Shown here: in pieces, positions 1-10,029 of the stretch
Numbering within the stretch: position 1 is the stretch's first letter
Layout: every line of letters begins with the position of its first letter
Assembly (NCBI GenBank): GCA_003290165.1
Contig: QNQO01000813.1
Span: 186,001 to 250,000, forward strand
Source: Berberis thunbergii
Lineage: Eukaryota; Streptophyta; Magnoliopsida; Ranunculales; Berberidaceae
Reading direction: 5' to 3'
DNA length: 64,000 bases
Notes under the pieces: model-generated
What the model saw: the letters and a program-made list of their open reading frames with translations, nothing else
The model's database searches: none
What the model was told of the DNA's origin: nothing
Made by a program: the position numbers and the translations under genes

Positions 1-1
1 G

Positions 2-325
2 AAGAGTGATGCTGCCACCGCTGCTGCTAAGAAAGAAGGCGAGCAACTTGAAACCACTATTGAGGAAGCAAAGAAGGGCAACAGGAAGATAAAGAGGTGC
101 CAAGCGGACCAGAAGCTTGACCCTAGCACTGAAGAACAATTCAGAGTTGGTCGTCTATTGGCTGCAATCTCATCCCATCCTGGCCAATGTGATCATGCTG
201 ATGGATATATATTGGAGGGAAAAAACTTGGAGTTCTACATGAAGAAGCTCCAGAAGAAGAAGGGCAATGGCATTGCAGGATTCTCAAAGTTTAAGCTTTT
301 GTTAGTTGTTTCATGGGGCACATAG
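2..325 (+). pseudogene. RPS8: 40S ribosomal protein S8 (eS8), C-terminal fragment
   Basis: An open frame of 107 codons runs in from the left edge and stops at TAG 323-325. It matches the C-terminal half of plant eS8, a small-subunit ribosomal protein: the stretches [25 protein letters not shown] and [13 protein letters not shown] are family hallmarks in the right order. No intron interrupts the segment. Several positions normally invariant in plants differ (for example A where C is usual after GRLLA, and DHAD where GRAD is usual), and the protein ends with an unusual tail after the lysine-rich stretch. This suggests a decayed or retroposed copy rather than a working gene. The start lies outside the window, so a real but divergent gene cannot be excluded. 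The family assignment is firm; pseudogene status is inference. Confidence 0.8.
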
Positions 326-364
326 GTTAAGTTAAATGTTTGATTAAATTCAAAGTTATGGTCG

Positions 365-673
365 CACTACACCATATTGGCATTTTTGTAACACCCTTCA
401 AAACAGTATCACTTTTGAAGTGTAACAATTCACCTAACAACTTTACACATTTTCACAAACAAAATGATACAATAATAGTATCACCATGAAGAGTATCATT
501 ATAAAAGTGATACTATTCATGGTGATCCAACTTATTGTATCATTTTTTTTGTGTTACTGTTTTTCATTTTTTTACTAAATTTAGTTTTAATTTGAAATTG
601 TTTGGTGAATTGTAACATCTAAAAAGTGATACTGTTTTGAGAGATGTTACAAAAGTGCCAATTTGGTGTAGTG
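365..673. mobile_element. CACTA-type MITE (309 bp)
   Basis: The two ends are inverted repeats of about 28 bp, beginning CACTACACCA and ending TGGTGTAGTG, with one or two mismatches. A 3-bp direct repeat TCG flanks the element at 362-364 and 674-676, as expected for CACTA (En/Spm) transposition. The interior has no coding capacity and is itself partly inverted, with repeated AGTGATACT/AGTATCACT motifs near both ends. The terminal sequence matches the ends of the large element at 19476-28230, so this could be mobilised by the same transposase. It is non-autonomous. Confidence 0.9.
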
Positions 674-676
674 TCG

Positions 677-1610
677 GTTAATGTTTTGAGACTTTTTTTT
701 TACCTGTTATTAATTGAATTTTCTTGACAGTTGTGTTTTTCAAAAAAAAAATTTAAATAAAGAAGCTTTGGTTTACCATCAATTAAATAATCATCTATAA
801 GCAAATCAGTCATTGCTTCACTTTTAATCTTCTTGTGTTGGTTAAGGATTCTTGTTTGATTGGATTGAGTTATTTGAGTGTGATTATCTTCTACTACTCT
901 ATTCACAGTGATCATCTCAGTGTTGGCCTTGTTGTTTTTCTAAATCATTTTTCTCCCACGATGGTGCAACATCATCACCAATGAAATGGCTTCCTGGATT
1001 CAAACCATCAGTTGTTGCATCTAAAGATACCTTCCCAAGAACTTCAACCATATATAGGTGAAAAATAATGGGTGGTTTTTATTAGGCTAAACTATGGTTT
1101 AACTTAAGGTAACGGTAAGGGCAAAAGAGGCTGAAAAATATTTTTGACATGTCAATGACGTGGACTTAACAGTTCCGTAAAAAAAATGAAGGTTAGACTC
1201 AAGTAATTTTCAAAACGAGGGTTAAAAATCTAATAAGTATAAACTATTGAGTGTTAAACTCAAAAAAAACCTTAAAAAAAACAATTATGACATTTTTAAA
1301 GGAAATGAATCTTTCGCAAAAATCAATATTTTGTTGGAAAAAATGTTTGCCAACAATTTTTTTTTTTTTTACTTTGCATGTTTTTGGCAATAGCTCCAAT
1401 AGCAAAAGTATTTTCCAAGAAAAAAAAAGTACTCCTTCACAAATTTTGTTTATTAAAAAATCCACCACAGTTGATTAACAAACAAAAAAAAAATCCACTA
1501 CAACTAAAAATCTTCGTGGCCCGTTTTCGTGTAATATTCGCTTTTTTGAGATCTGTCAAAGCTTCATAGCCTTATTTCCAGCTTCACCAATAATTGCTTC
1601 TAATTTTGCC
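677..1610. other. AT-rich stretch without recognisable gene
   Basis: Homopolymer-rich, strongly A/T-biased DNA. Short open frames on both strands are made of poly-A/poly-T codons and have no recognisable domain. I see no terminal repeats or transposon motifs in it. Confidence 0.6.
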
Positions 1611-2232
1611 TAAGGTCCGGTTGGGGAAGTTCCTCATCGTCTGTCCCATGTAGCCTCATTAACTCTTACGTCCAAGGCTAGATTCAAAAAGTTATTCTTG
1701 TGTCGTTCTACTTAGCCTCTATGGCTCCTATGCCAAAGGCTAGGTCGGGAAAGTTCCTCCTGGACTGATCCACGTAGCCTCCCTAGCTCCTACGCCCAAG
1801 GCTAGGTTGGGGAAGTTCCTCTCCAAAACCACTAAGCCTCTGTGGCTCCTAAGTCGAAGGCTTGGTCAGGGAAATTCCTCCCCGACAGTTTGGTTCAAGA
1901 AGTTCTTCCTGAATCTACCAATTGGCCCCCGAGCTCCTACATCCAAGGTTTGGTCTCAAAAGTTCCTCCTTAAATGTCTCATTGGCCTCCGAGGTTCTTA
2001 TACCCAATGCTTGGTCTGGAAAGTTCCTTAATGATCGTCTAGTTGGCCTCCGATGCTCCGATGCCTAAGGCCTTGTCTTGAAAGTTTCTCCTTAACCGTC
2101 CCATCGACTTCCAAGGCTCTTACGCCCAAAGCCTGAACACAAACATCCCTCATAGTTCATCTATCCATCCTCCGCGACTCTTATATCCAAGGCTCAACCG
2201 AGGAAGTTTCTTCTCAACCAGCCACTATTTCC
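1611..2232 (+). repeat. Tandem minisatellite block 1, ~61-bp unit
   Basis: About ten diverged copies of a unit of roughly 61 bp, marked by recurring 'aagttcctcc', 'gcctccgtggctcc' and 'acgcccaaggc' motifs. Unit length drifts by a few bases and copies differ substantially. The block is followed by unique sequence that recurs at 13.6-14.3 kb. By position and content it resembles the tandem arrays that Tat-lineage gypsy elements carry between pol and the 3' LTR; that assignment is inference. Confidence 0.8.
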
Positions 2233-3254
2233 AATTCTCCAACAGTTAACCAACATTTCTAAGGAATGGTGTCTTGAGGAAACTAACTTTCGAGAGATCA
2301 TTTAACCGTCTTAAGTTCCTAAAACACAAAGCTCTGAACAACTTAAAGAATAATAAAGCACACCAATATTCTAACATGAAAGTCTATTCGGACATACTTT
2401 TATTCAATTGGAAAAATTGATACAAAGTAATTCTAAAGGTACTCCTTGTATTACAGAACATCTGAATTCATTGAATAAACATTCCAATTGCAATATGAAA
2501 TACTAATTGCTTGAAGGCTCAGAACCTCGAGTCTACGGGGTCCAATACAAAGTATACATCCCGATCCAAGCAATTATCTATATAGAAACAAAACTCGCCC
2601 CAACACCCCCCGAAGTGCTCTTGAAGGGTCAAAGGGCGTTCATCCTCTTTGATGCATTGTTTCACATCTTCTAGTCCGAAAGCTCCCTCAAAATACCCTT
2701 AAAGCACGAACTTCCACCATTGCAACCTGCCTGCAAAACCATCGAGAATATCAATGCAAAACGACAAATATCCATGCATATAGTCTAAAACATGCCCGAA
2801 TAAAACTATAAGTAAGCAGGTGCAAACACCCCTCCTAAGGGGTGTTATTATCCAAAACACCATCCATGGGTGCCAATATCCAAACAAAGTAAAGTAAAAA
2901 AGTAAAAGTAGTAAAATGGAAATAATAATAGCCTGGGGACGGAACCCAAGCAACTGTTTCATGTAGGCCTAACACTACTGGACTTTACTCCAAACTTAAG
3001 AAAAAATTTTAAATTCAAGCAATGGTTTCTGGAGCTTGGGGGTTATAGAGGCCCTTGTCGAGAACAACTTTCATCTTTTGCTCGGGGTTAGCCTCTTGCA
3101 CTTCCTCAAGTCAAGTTTCGTCCTAGCACTAGCTTAGCTAGGAACTCGCCAGCCCCCTCAAACCGATGGACCTCTACCCATTTTTGAGAAGTTTTGTATG
3201 TTTTCTCCTTGTACCGATTGTCCCACTTGTCAAAGTCATCTGCAAGGACAATCA
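2233..3254. other. Unique spacer between the two ~61-bp repeat blocks
   Basis: Non-coding. From about 2270 to 2980 it is clearly related to 13600-14290: both contain 'aagttcctaaaac', 'aacatgaaagtc', a run of 'tttattc/tttatta', and 'gaagcacgaacttcc'-like text. The two are therefore copies of one repeat unit that comprised minisatellite plus spacer. No domain is recognisable. Confidence 0.6.
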
Positions 3255-4391
3255 TGATGACTCGAAGGCGCTCCAGTTGAACCGAACATCTGGCTTATGT
3301 GGTTCTTAAGCCTAAGACCTGGTCAGGGAAGTTTTTCCTCAACCGTCCCATTTAGCCCCCGCAACACTTAGCCCAAGGCTAAGGTTTATGAAGTTTCTCC
3401 TTGACCGTTCCACTTATCCTTTGTGGTTCTTATAACCAAGGCTAGTTCGGGGAAGTTCCTCCTGACCATTTCACTTAGCTTCTATGGCTTATACACCCAA
3501 GGCTAGGTCAAGGAAGTTCCTCTTCGACTGTTCCACTAAGCCTCCATAGCTATTATGCCCAAGGCTTGTTGGGAAAAGTCTTTCCCGACCGTTGCATTTA
3601 AAGGCTAGGTTCATGAATTTCTCCTATACTGACCATTAAGTCTCTGGACTCTTAACCAAGGCTAGGTTCAAGAAGTTTTTCTTGAATCGACTAGTAGGCA
3701 TCCATGGCTCTTATGCCCAAGCCTGCTCTCGGATGTTCCCCATTGACAATCCCATTGACTTCCTTGGCTCCTATGTTCAAGGTCTGGTATCGAAAGTTCC
3801 TCATTGGCCTCCATGGCTCCTATGCCTAAGGCCAGGTTTTGAAAATTCCTCCTAGACCGTCTCATTGGCCTCTATGACGCCTACGCCTAAGCCCGACATT
3901 TGGTCTCAAAACTTCCTTATTGACTAACCTATTTGGCCTCTGTGGCTCTTACACACTAAGGCTTGATCTCAAAATTTTCTCCTTGACTGTTCCATTATCC
4001 TCTGTGGCTTTTATGCCCAAATCTGGACTCAGAAGTTCTTCCCTAATTGTCTCATTGGCATTCGTGGTTCCTATGCTAAGGTTTAATCGAGGAAGTTCCT
4101 CCCTGACCATTCTTAATATACTTCGTGGCTCCTACGCCCGAGGTTAGGAAGGGGAATCCTCCATGACCATCATGTTTAAGCTTCCGAGGCTTTTAGCCCA
4201 AGGCTTGGCCGAAGAGGTTCTTTTTTACCATCTAATTAGCTTCCAAGGCTCTTGTGCCCAAGGCCTAGTCTGTAAGTTCCTCCTTGACTGTCCTACCAGC
4301 TTTCATGGCTCTTATGCTAAGGCTTAATCGAGGAAGTTCATCATTTACTGACCACCATTTCCAATTTTTCAATAGTTAGCCAAAGTCCTAA
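3255..4391 (+). repeat. Tandem minisatellite block 2, ~61-bp unit
   Basis: Continuation of the same ~61-bp family as block 1, with roughly 17-18 degenerate copies carrying the 'aggaagttcctcc', 'ggctcctatgcc' and 'caaggct' motifs. The block ends in 'aaagtcctaaggcac', where the Athila element is inserted. The downstream half of the interrupted sequence resumes at 13573. Confidence 0.8.
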
Positions 4392-4396
4392 GGCAC
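4392..4396. repeat. Target-site duplication, left copy (GGCAC)
   Basis: The five bases GGCAC directly before the 5' LTR are repeated directly after the 3' LTR at 13573-13577. This is the length expected from gypsy integrase. Confidence 0.9.
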
Positions 4397-5781
4397 TGAT
4401 GTTCACATAATTATTATATAATATATCTCCTAATTTATATTTGTTAGTGTTTCGAATAGTGTATTTTAGTTTAATTATTTATTTTTGTATTTTTGTAGGA
4501 TTTGGAGTTTAAATAACAAAAGTGCGTTAGCATGGCGAATTTGAAAATTTATAGACAAATTGAAGAAGTGGAGCGGGAGACACTCAAGCCAAATATTAAG
4601 AGAACCCAAGAAAAAAATAAAGGAAATTAGTTTTGAATTATGGTGGAACAAATGAGTAATATGGATGAACATAGCCAAACCCACCTTTCTTGTTATATTT
4701 GGTTTCCAATTTGTATTTGATTTCCAATTATATTTTGGTTTCCAATTATATTTGGTTTTCTTTTGTATTTGGTTTCCAATTTATATTTGGTTTCCAATTG
4801 TATTTGGTTTCCAATTTATATTTGGTTCCCAATTTGTTTTGGTTTTTAATTTATATTTGGTTTCCAGTTTATATTTGGTTACCAATTTGTTTTGGTTTCC
4901 AATTATATTTGGTTTCCAATAAGAATTTGTTTTTTTCTACCATAAATACAACAACACAGAGGGAAAAGAGGCACACAACGCATCAACAATCGAGTACGCA
5001 TCGCTAATCCACCACACGCTGCCATGAAGCTTCACACCGCTATTGTTGTCATCACCTTCACCATGTGTCACTAAACTTCACGCAAGGCGAAGAGATGAAC
5101 TCCTAGATGTAACACACTTAATTGGTATTTGATTCGTTTTATGCTTTCACGATGAATAATGGTGTTTATGGTTTTCAATTTTATTTAATATAGGAGTTTG
5201 TGTAATTTTAGTGACAAAGATTTCATCAACTTCTTCATAGATTATTATTCCGGTGGTTGTCTTTTTCTTCTCCATAGAAGCTTAGTCACGCTTTTCTTAT
5301 GTGTGAATTTTTTAAGGATCAATTGATTTTGGTAGGTTAGTTATATGTGATCGTCTTTTATTACGTTATTGTTTCCGGATATATCGTAAATTTAGGATAT
5401 CACATATGACCAACCTTTGTGCTTTCTAGAAAAAGTGAAATCTAAAATCCATTTACATTAGAATATATTGGTGCATTAAAGACTATTTTTTTTTCCAATT
5501 ATGTTGTCTGGGATGTGAAACACGTAATTGAGTCATCATAGCAAATTAATACTAGTTGGAGCGTGAAATCTAGGAGAGATTCTTGGAACCTTGTGATATC
5601 TCTAACTTGATTTTTTTATAAAATTAAATTAAATTTCTTATTTTAAATTTGTTATAATTTCTTACATTTAGTTTTGCGTAGTTTTTCTTCCTTGTCCTTG
5701 TTTTGTAGATCGTTTTTCCTCGTGGGATCGACACCCCAATCTTTACTGCAATTGACCGCATGTACTGTTTGGGCGTAATCA
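4397..5781 (+). repeat. 5' LTR of the Athila-like element
   Basis: Starts TGATGTTCAC and ends GTAATCA, matching 12282-13572. It is about 94 bp longer than the 3' LTR, chiefly because of extra copies of an internal TTTGGTTTCCAAT minisatellite. The LTR carries the element's promoter and polyadenylation signals; no single TATA box stands out against the AT-rich background. Confidence 0.93.
4690..4925 (+). repeat. LTR-internal minisatellite (TATATTTGGTTTCCAATT unit)
   Basis: Around a dozen tandem copies of a 15-20 bp unit built on TTTGGTTTCCAATT. The open frames across it (recurrent Phe-Gly-Phe-Gln) are an artefact of the repeat. The 3' LTR has a clearly shorter version at about 12575-12715, so the array changed length after insertion. 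Confidence 0.9.
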
Positions 5782-5786
5782 AATTT

Positions 5787-5800
5787 TGGCGCCGTTGCCG
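5787..5800 (+). promoter_or_regulatory. Primer binding site, tRNA-Asp type
   Basis: TGGCGCCGTTGCCG lies five bases after the 5' LTR. This matches the complement of the plant tRNA-Asp 3' end used as primer by Athila and related gypsy elements. It is followed by the usual untranslated leader up to gag at 6150. Confidence 0.88.
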
Positions 5801-6149
5801 AGGAACAAACGTAATTCTACAAGGGAGGTTTTGGGTATTATCTTTTTTGCTCATTGTTTTATTTTATTTTATTTTTAGGTTTTAGGTCCTGTTTATTTAT
5901 TTTTTGTATTTTTTTATTTCTAAAAAAATTGCAAAAAACAAAAAAGGACATTGGGGGAGTGTGAGTTAGAATAGAGACCACTTAGGGAGACTAATTAGGG
6001 TCCCAAATTTAGAACACCCACAAATTCACACTGAGACCAAATTAAGTTATACTTCTAATACTAACACCATGAGTAATCACGAAGATGACCATGTTCGGTC
6101 GCTAAAGGACTAACTCCACCCCACGCGCACTACTACTCCGTCATGTATC

Positions 6150-7596
6150 ATGTTTGCACCAAGTACACCAAAGCTAGATTTTAAGCCGGGTATGATACAA
6201 TTATTACCCACTTTTCATGGCCTAGAGAGTGAAAATCCTTATGTTCACATTAGGGAATTTGAGGATGTTGTGGCCACTTTCCACAACAAAGTTGAGGCTG
6301 TAGACTCGGTTAGACTAAGGTTTTTTCCTTTTTCTCTTAAGGAAAAAGCGAAGAGTTGGGTATACTCTTTGCGACCAAGGTCTATAGGTTCGTGGGAGGA
6401 GATGACCCAAGCATTTTATAATAAATACTTTCCTCACCACAAAACTAACGGTCTAAAGAAACAAATTTCTACCTTCATCCAAAAGAATAGAGAGACATTA
6501 TATCAAGCATGGGAGAGGTTCAAGGATCTCTTGAATAATGTCCACAACATGGGTATGAGAGTTGGCGCTTAGTCAGTTATTTTTATGAGGGGCTCACCAG
6601 TAGAGAGCGTTAGCTCGTTGAAATGATGTGTAATGGAAAGTTTTTGCATAAGGACCCTGACGAGGCCATTGAGTACCTGAATGAGCTGGTTGAAAAGGCT
6701 CATACTTGGACTGGTCCAAGTGCTACTGAAAGCACGAATAAAACACGCCCCGCTGAAGTCTACCAACTTAGAGAAGATGACAACCTTAGAGCCCAATTGG
6801 ATAGAGCGACTAGGGAGTTAGAGGCACTTAAGGCCAAGGATGTTAGGCCCACACATATTGTTGCCAGAGTTGAGCTACAGGACGCTTGTTTTATGCGAGG
6901 GGAGTTGAACACTTAGCACAGGATTGCCCGACCTTGACTGAGATGAAAGAGGTTTATGAGGAACAATGTAACGACTTAGGGATGTACAAGAAGCCTTACT
7001 CACCATTCTCTAACATTTACAATTTTGGCTGGAGAGATCACCCTAACTTAAGTTGGAGGTCCGAAGCAGACTAACCTACACACTCACATGCACAACCACC
7101 TTGGTCACACCCTGCACCTCCATACAATGCGCAATCTAACAGAAGTTCCTTATCAGACACATTACATGCATTTATAGAGGCACAAGGTAAAACTAATAAA
7201 AAATTTGAGGTTGCATTGACACAATTGGTAGAAGAGAAAAAGGAGATCAAAAGCCAGATAACCAAGCTGACATGTTCATTAACAGTACACGAGCGAGGCC
7301 AATTTCCATCACAGCCTAAAGCAAATCCGAATGGCCAACTTATGGCACAGACCTCTACTTCAGACCCTCAGAATGTCAAAGAAGTTAATGTCATCATTAC
7401 TCGGAGTGGTAAGATTGTAGATGTATCAAGCTCGTCCACGACTATAGGCACCTCCCCAAGTGCAAAGGAGAGCATCCCTGAGGATGAGCCCGATAGGAAA
7501 ATTCCAGTTCCAGTTCCTTTTTCTCAAGCACTACGACCTACTGGAAAGAAATCGGAAATGCATGGTGAGATTCTAGAACACTTGAAACGGGTTTAA
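6150..7596 (+). pseudogene. Athila-type gag, disrupted
   Basis: The first 140 codons (6150-6572) are a clear retrotransposon gag domain (Retrotrans_gag family), with LPTFHGLESENPYVHIREFE, a KAKSWVYSL motif and QAWERFKDLL. A TAG ends that frame. The protein continues in another frame from about 6600, where a second TAG replaces an expected Gln codon, through 6916 and on to 7596. A degenerate zinc knuckle lies at about 6880-6940: a Cys, then GVEHLAQDC, with the second Cys lost. Gag would coat the genomic RNA and build the particle. At least two frameshifts and several stops make it non-functional. Confidence 0.9.
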
Positions 7597-8646
7597 ATTA
7601 ACTTACCTTTGATGTATGTGATTAAACAGGTACCAACTTATGCGAGGGTCATCAAGGATATATGCACTATCAAGAGGAAACATCATGTCAAGAAGACATC
7701 CTTCTTAACAGAACAAGTAAGTGCGGTGATTGAGCAGAGGACACCACCCAAGTACAAAGATCCAGAGTGTTTTATAGTCACCTGCTAGATTGGGACTCAT
7801 GAGTTCGGCCAAGCCTTGTTGGATTTAGGAGCAAGTGTAAATCTAATGCCATATTCTATTTACTTGCGATTGGGCCTAGGAGAGATTAAACCCACATCCG
7901 TGGTACTACAATTGGCCGATAGATCGGTTAAGAAGCCAAAAAGAATAGTCGCGGATATCTTGCTGTAGATTGATAAGTTTTACTATCCCGTCGACATTCT
8001 TATTTTAGATACTCATTTTGCGGTTAATATGGAGTCTACAATTCCAATTATTTTAGGTAGACCTTTTCTTGCCACAGCTAACGCTCTTATCAATTGTAGG
8101 AACGGTCTAATGAAGCTATCTTTTGGGAACATGACTCTGGAGGTCAACATATTCAATATTAGCAAGCAACCACGTGATGATGATGAGTGTCATCATACCT
8201 ACATGATAGACACACTGATATTAGAGGAGGTGCTCCTGAGCGCAGACTCTGAAACCTTAGAGTACCTCCTTTCTATTTCTGATTCTGAGAGTTCACTTTA
8301 TCCTAACAATGCTTTTGATATTTTTGTTGTTTCAAGGTTAAAGCATAAAGGAGAACCACAATGGCAACCATGCTTTGAGGAGTTGCCAAAGGAAAGACAG
8401 AAACCACAACCATCTACCGTGGAAACTCCGAAAGTTGACCTAGCTCCACTGCCTGAGAGACTTAAACATACATTCCTCGGACCAGGTGATACCTTTCCTG
8501 CTATTATTTCTTCCGTGCTTGATAGCTCACAAGAAGAAGAATTGATTAATATGTTATGTGAGCACAAATCTGCATTAGGTTGGACTATAGCTGACATCAA
8601 AGGTATTAGCCCCTTAATATGTTCTCATAGGATTCACTTAAAATAA
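7597..8646 (+). pseudogene. Athila-type aspartic protease and linker, disrupted
   Basis: Conceptual translation gives the clade-typical protease core with ALLDLGASVNLMPYSIY (catalytic Asp in DLGAS, about 7820) and, downstream, IPIILGRPFLATANALI (about 8040-8090). In-frame stops occur near 7787 and 7966 and at 8644-8646. The 205-codon open frame 8029-8646 covers the protease C-terminus and the linker into reverse transcriptase. The enzyme would cleave Gag-Pol. The DLGAS form (rather than DTGA) is normal for Athila and is not itself a defect. Confidence 0.87.
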
Positions 8647-10029
8647 GGAGCTAACCCCGTAAAGACCCTCAAAGACGACTTAACCCTACTATGAAAGTGG
8701 TGGTGAAAAAGGAAGTCTTAAAACTGTTAAATGCATGCATCATTTATCCCATTTCTGATAGCAAGTGGGTTACTCCAACTCAAGTAGTTCCCAAGAAATA
8801 TGGAACTACTTGAGGGGGTGTCTGTTCCTACTAAGGTAGTTACAGAGTGGCGCATGTGCATTGATTATAGGAAACTTAATTCTGCCACCCGCAAGGATCA
8901 CTTCCCACTTCCATTCATAGACCAAATCTTAGAGCGAGTAGCTGGTCATTCTTTCTATTGCTTTCTAGATGGGTATTCAGGATACTATCAGATTGAGATT
9001 GCATTAGAGGATCAAGATAAGAATGCTTTCACATGTCCTTTTGGTACTTATGTTTTTCGGTGTATGCTATTTGGTTTGTGTAATGCACCAACTACTTTTC
9101 AAAGATGCATGATGAGTATTTTTAGTGACATGGTTAAAAAATATATGAAAGTATTCATGGATGATTTGACTGTTTTTGGTGATTCTTTTGATTCATGTTT
9201 ACTTCACTTGAAGGCTGTTTTAAGTAGTTGTGAAGAGAAAGGTCTGGTGCTTAATCGGGAAAAATGTCATTTCATGGTTTCCTATGGAATAGTTTTGGGA
9301 CACATAGTTTCTAATAAAGGAATCGAGGTTGATAAAGCTAAAATCGAATTGATTTCTAAATTACCTACACCTAAAAATGTCAAGGATGTGAGATCAATTT
9401 TAGGGCATGCGGGTTTTTATAGAAGGTTCATGCAGAATTTTTCTGTCATCTCTAGACCATTAAGTAGCCTCCTGGTCAAAGACATCGTGCTCCAATGGAC
9501 ACAAGAGTGTGAGGACGCCTTTCAAACACTCATTGATAGGCTCACTTCTGCCCCCATCATGCAGCCACCGGATTGGAATTTACCATTTGACATAATGTAT
9601 GATGCAAGCAACTATGTTGTGGGGGTAGTCTTGGGGCAACAAAGGGAAGGAAAGCCCTTTGTTGTTTACTATGCTATTCGAATACTTAATGATGCTCACA
9701 AAATTTATTCAACTACTGAAAAAGAGTTGTTTGTTGTAGTTTTTGCTTTAGATAAATTTCGTGCTTATTTGATTGGTGCACCTATCACTGTTTTTACTGA
9801 CCATGCGGCTCTTAAGTTTCTTCTTTCTAAAAAGTATGCTAAGGCAACATTGATTAGGTGGATTTTACTTTTGCAGGAATTTGATATAACTATAAAGGAT
9901 AAGAAGGGGGTCAAGAATGTTGTGGCAGATCGCTTGTCTCGTCTGGAATTCAATGACTCTACCAATGGCCCACCCATTCGTGATGACTTCCCTGATGAAC
10001 ACCTATTCGCTGTTACTCAAGTACCATAG
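8647..10029 (+). pseudogene. Athila-type reverse transcriptase and RNase H
   Basis: The best-preserved part of the element: a 409-codon open frame from 8800 to 10029, preceded by a broken start of the RT domain (8647-8799, with a stop near 8691). RT motifs are visible in order: [46 protein letters not shown], and the catalytic box VFMDDLTVF (YMDD type, with F first) at about 9150-9180. The [10 protein letters not shown] connection follows, then RNase H with [13 protein letters not shown], the STTEKEL motif and [12 protein letters not shown]. The frame stops just after the RNase H/chromodomain-side linker, exactly where integrase should begin. It copies element RNA into DNA. Confidence 0.95.

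Noticed and set aside
1244..1569. Overlapping open frames on both strands
   Set aside because: They are made of poly-A/poly-T codons, with no domain and no start context.
1807..4147. Several open frames across the ~61-bp repeats
   Set aside because: They repeat with the unit and shift frame between copies; products of the tandem array.
4665..5007. Phe/Gly/Gln-rich ORFs in the 5' LTR
   Set aside because: Translation of the LTR minisatellite; the 3' LTR copy has different lengths and frames.
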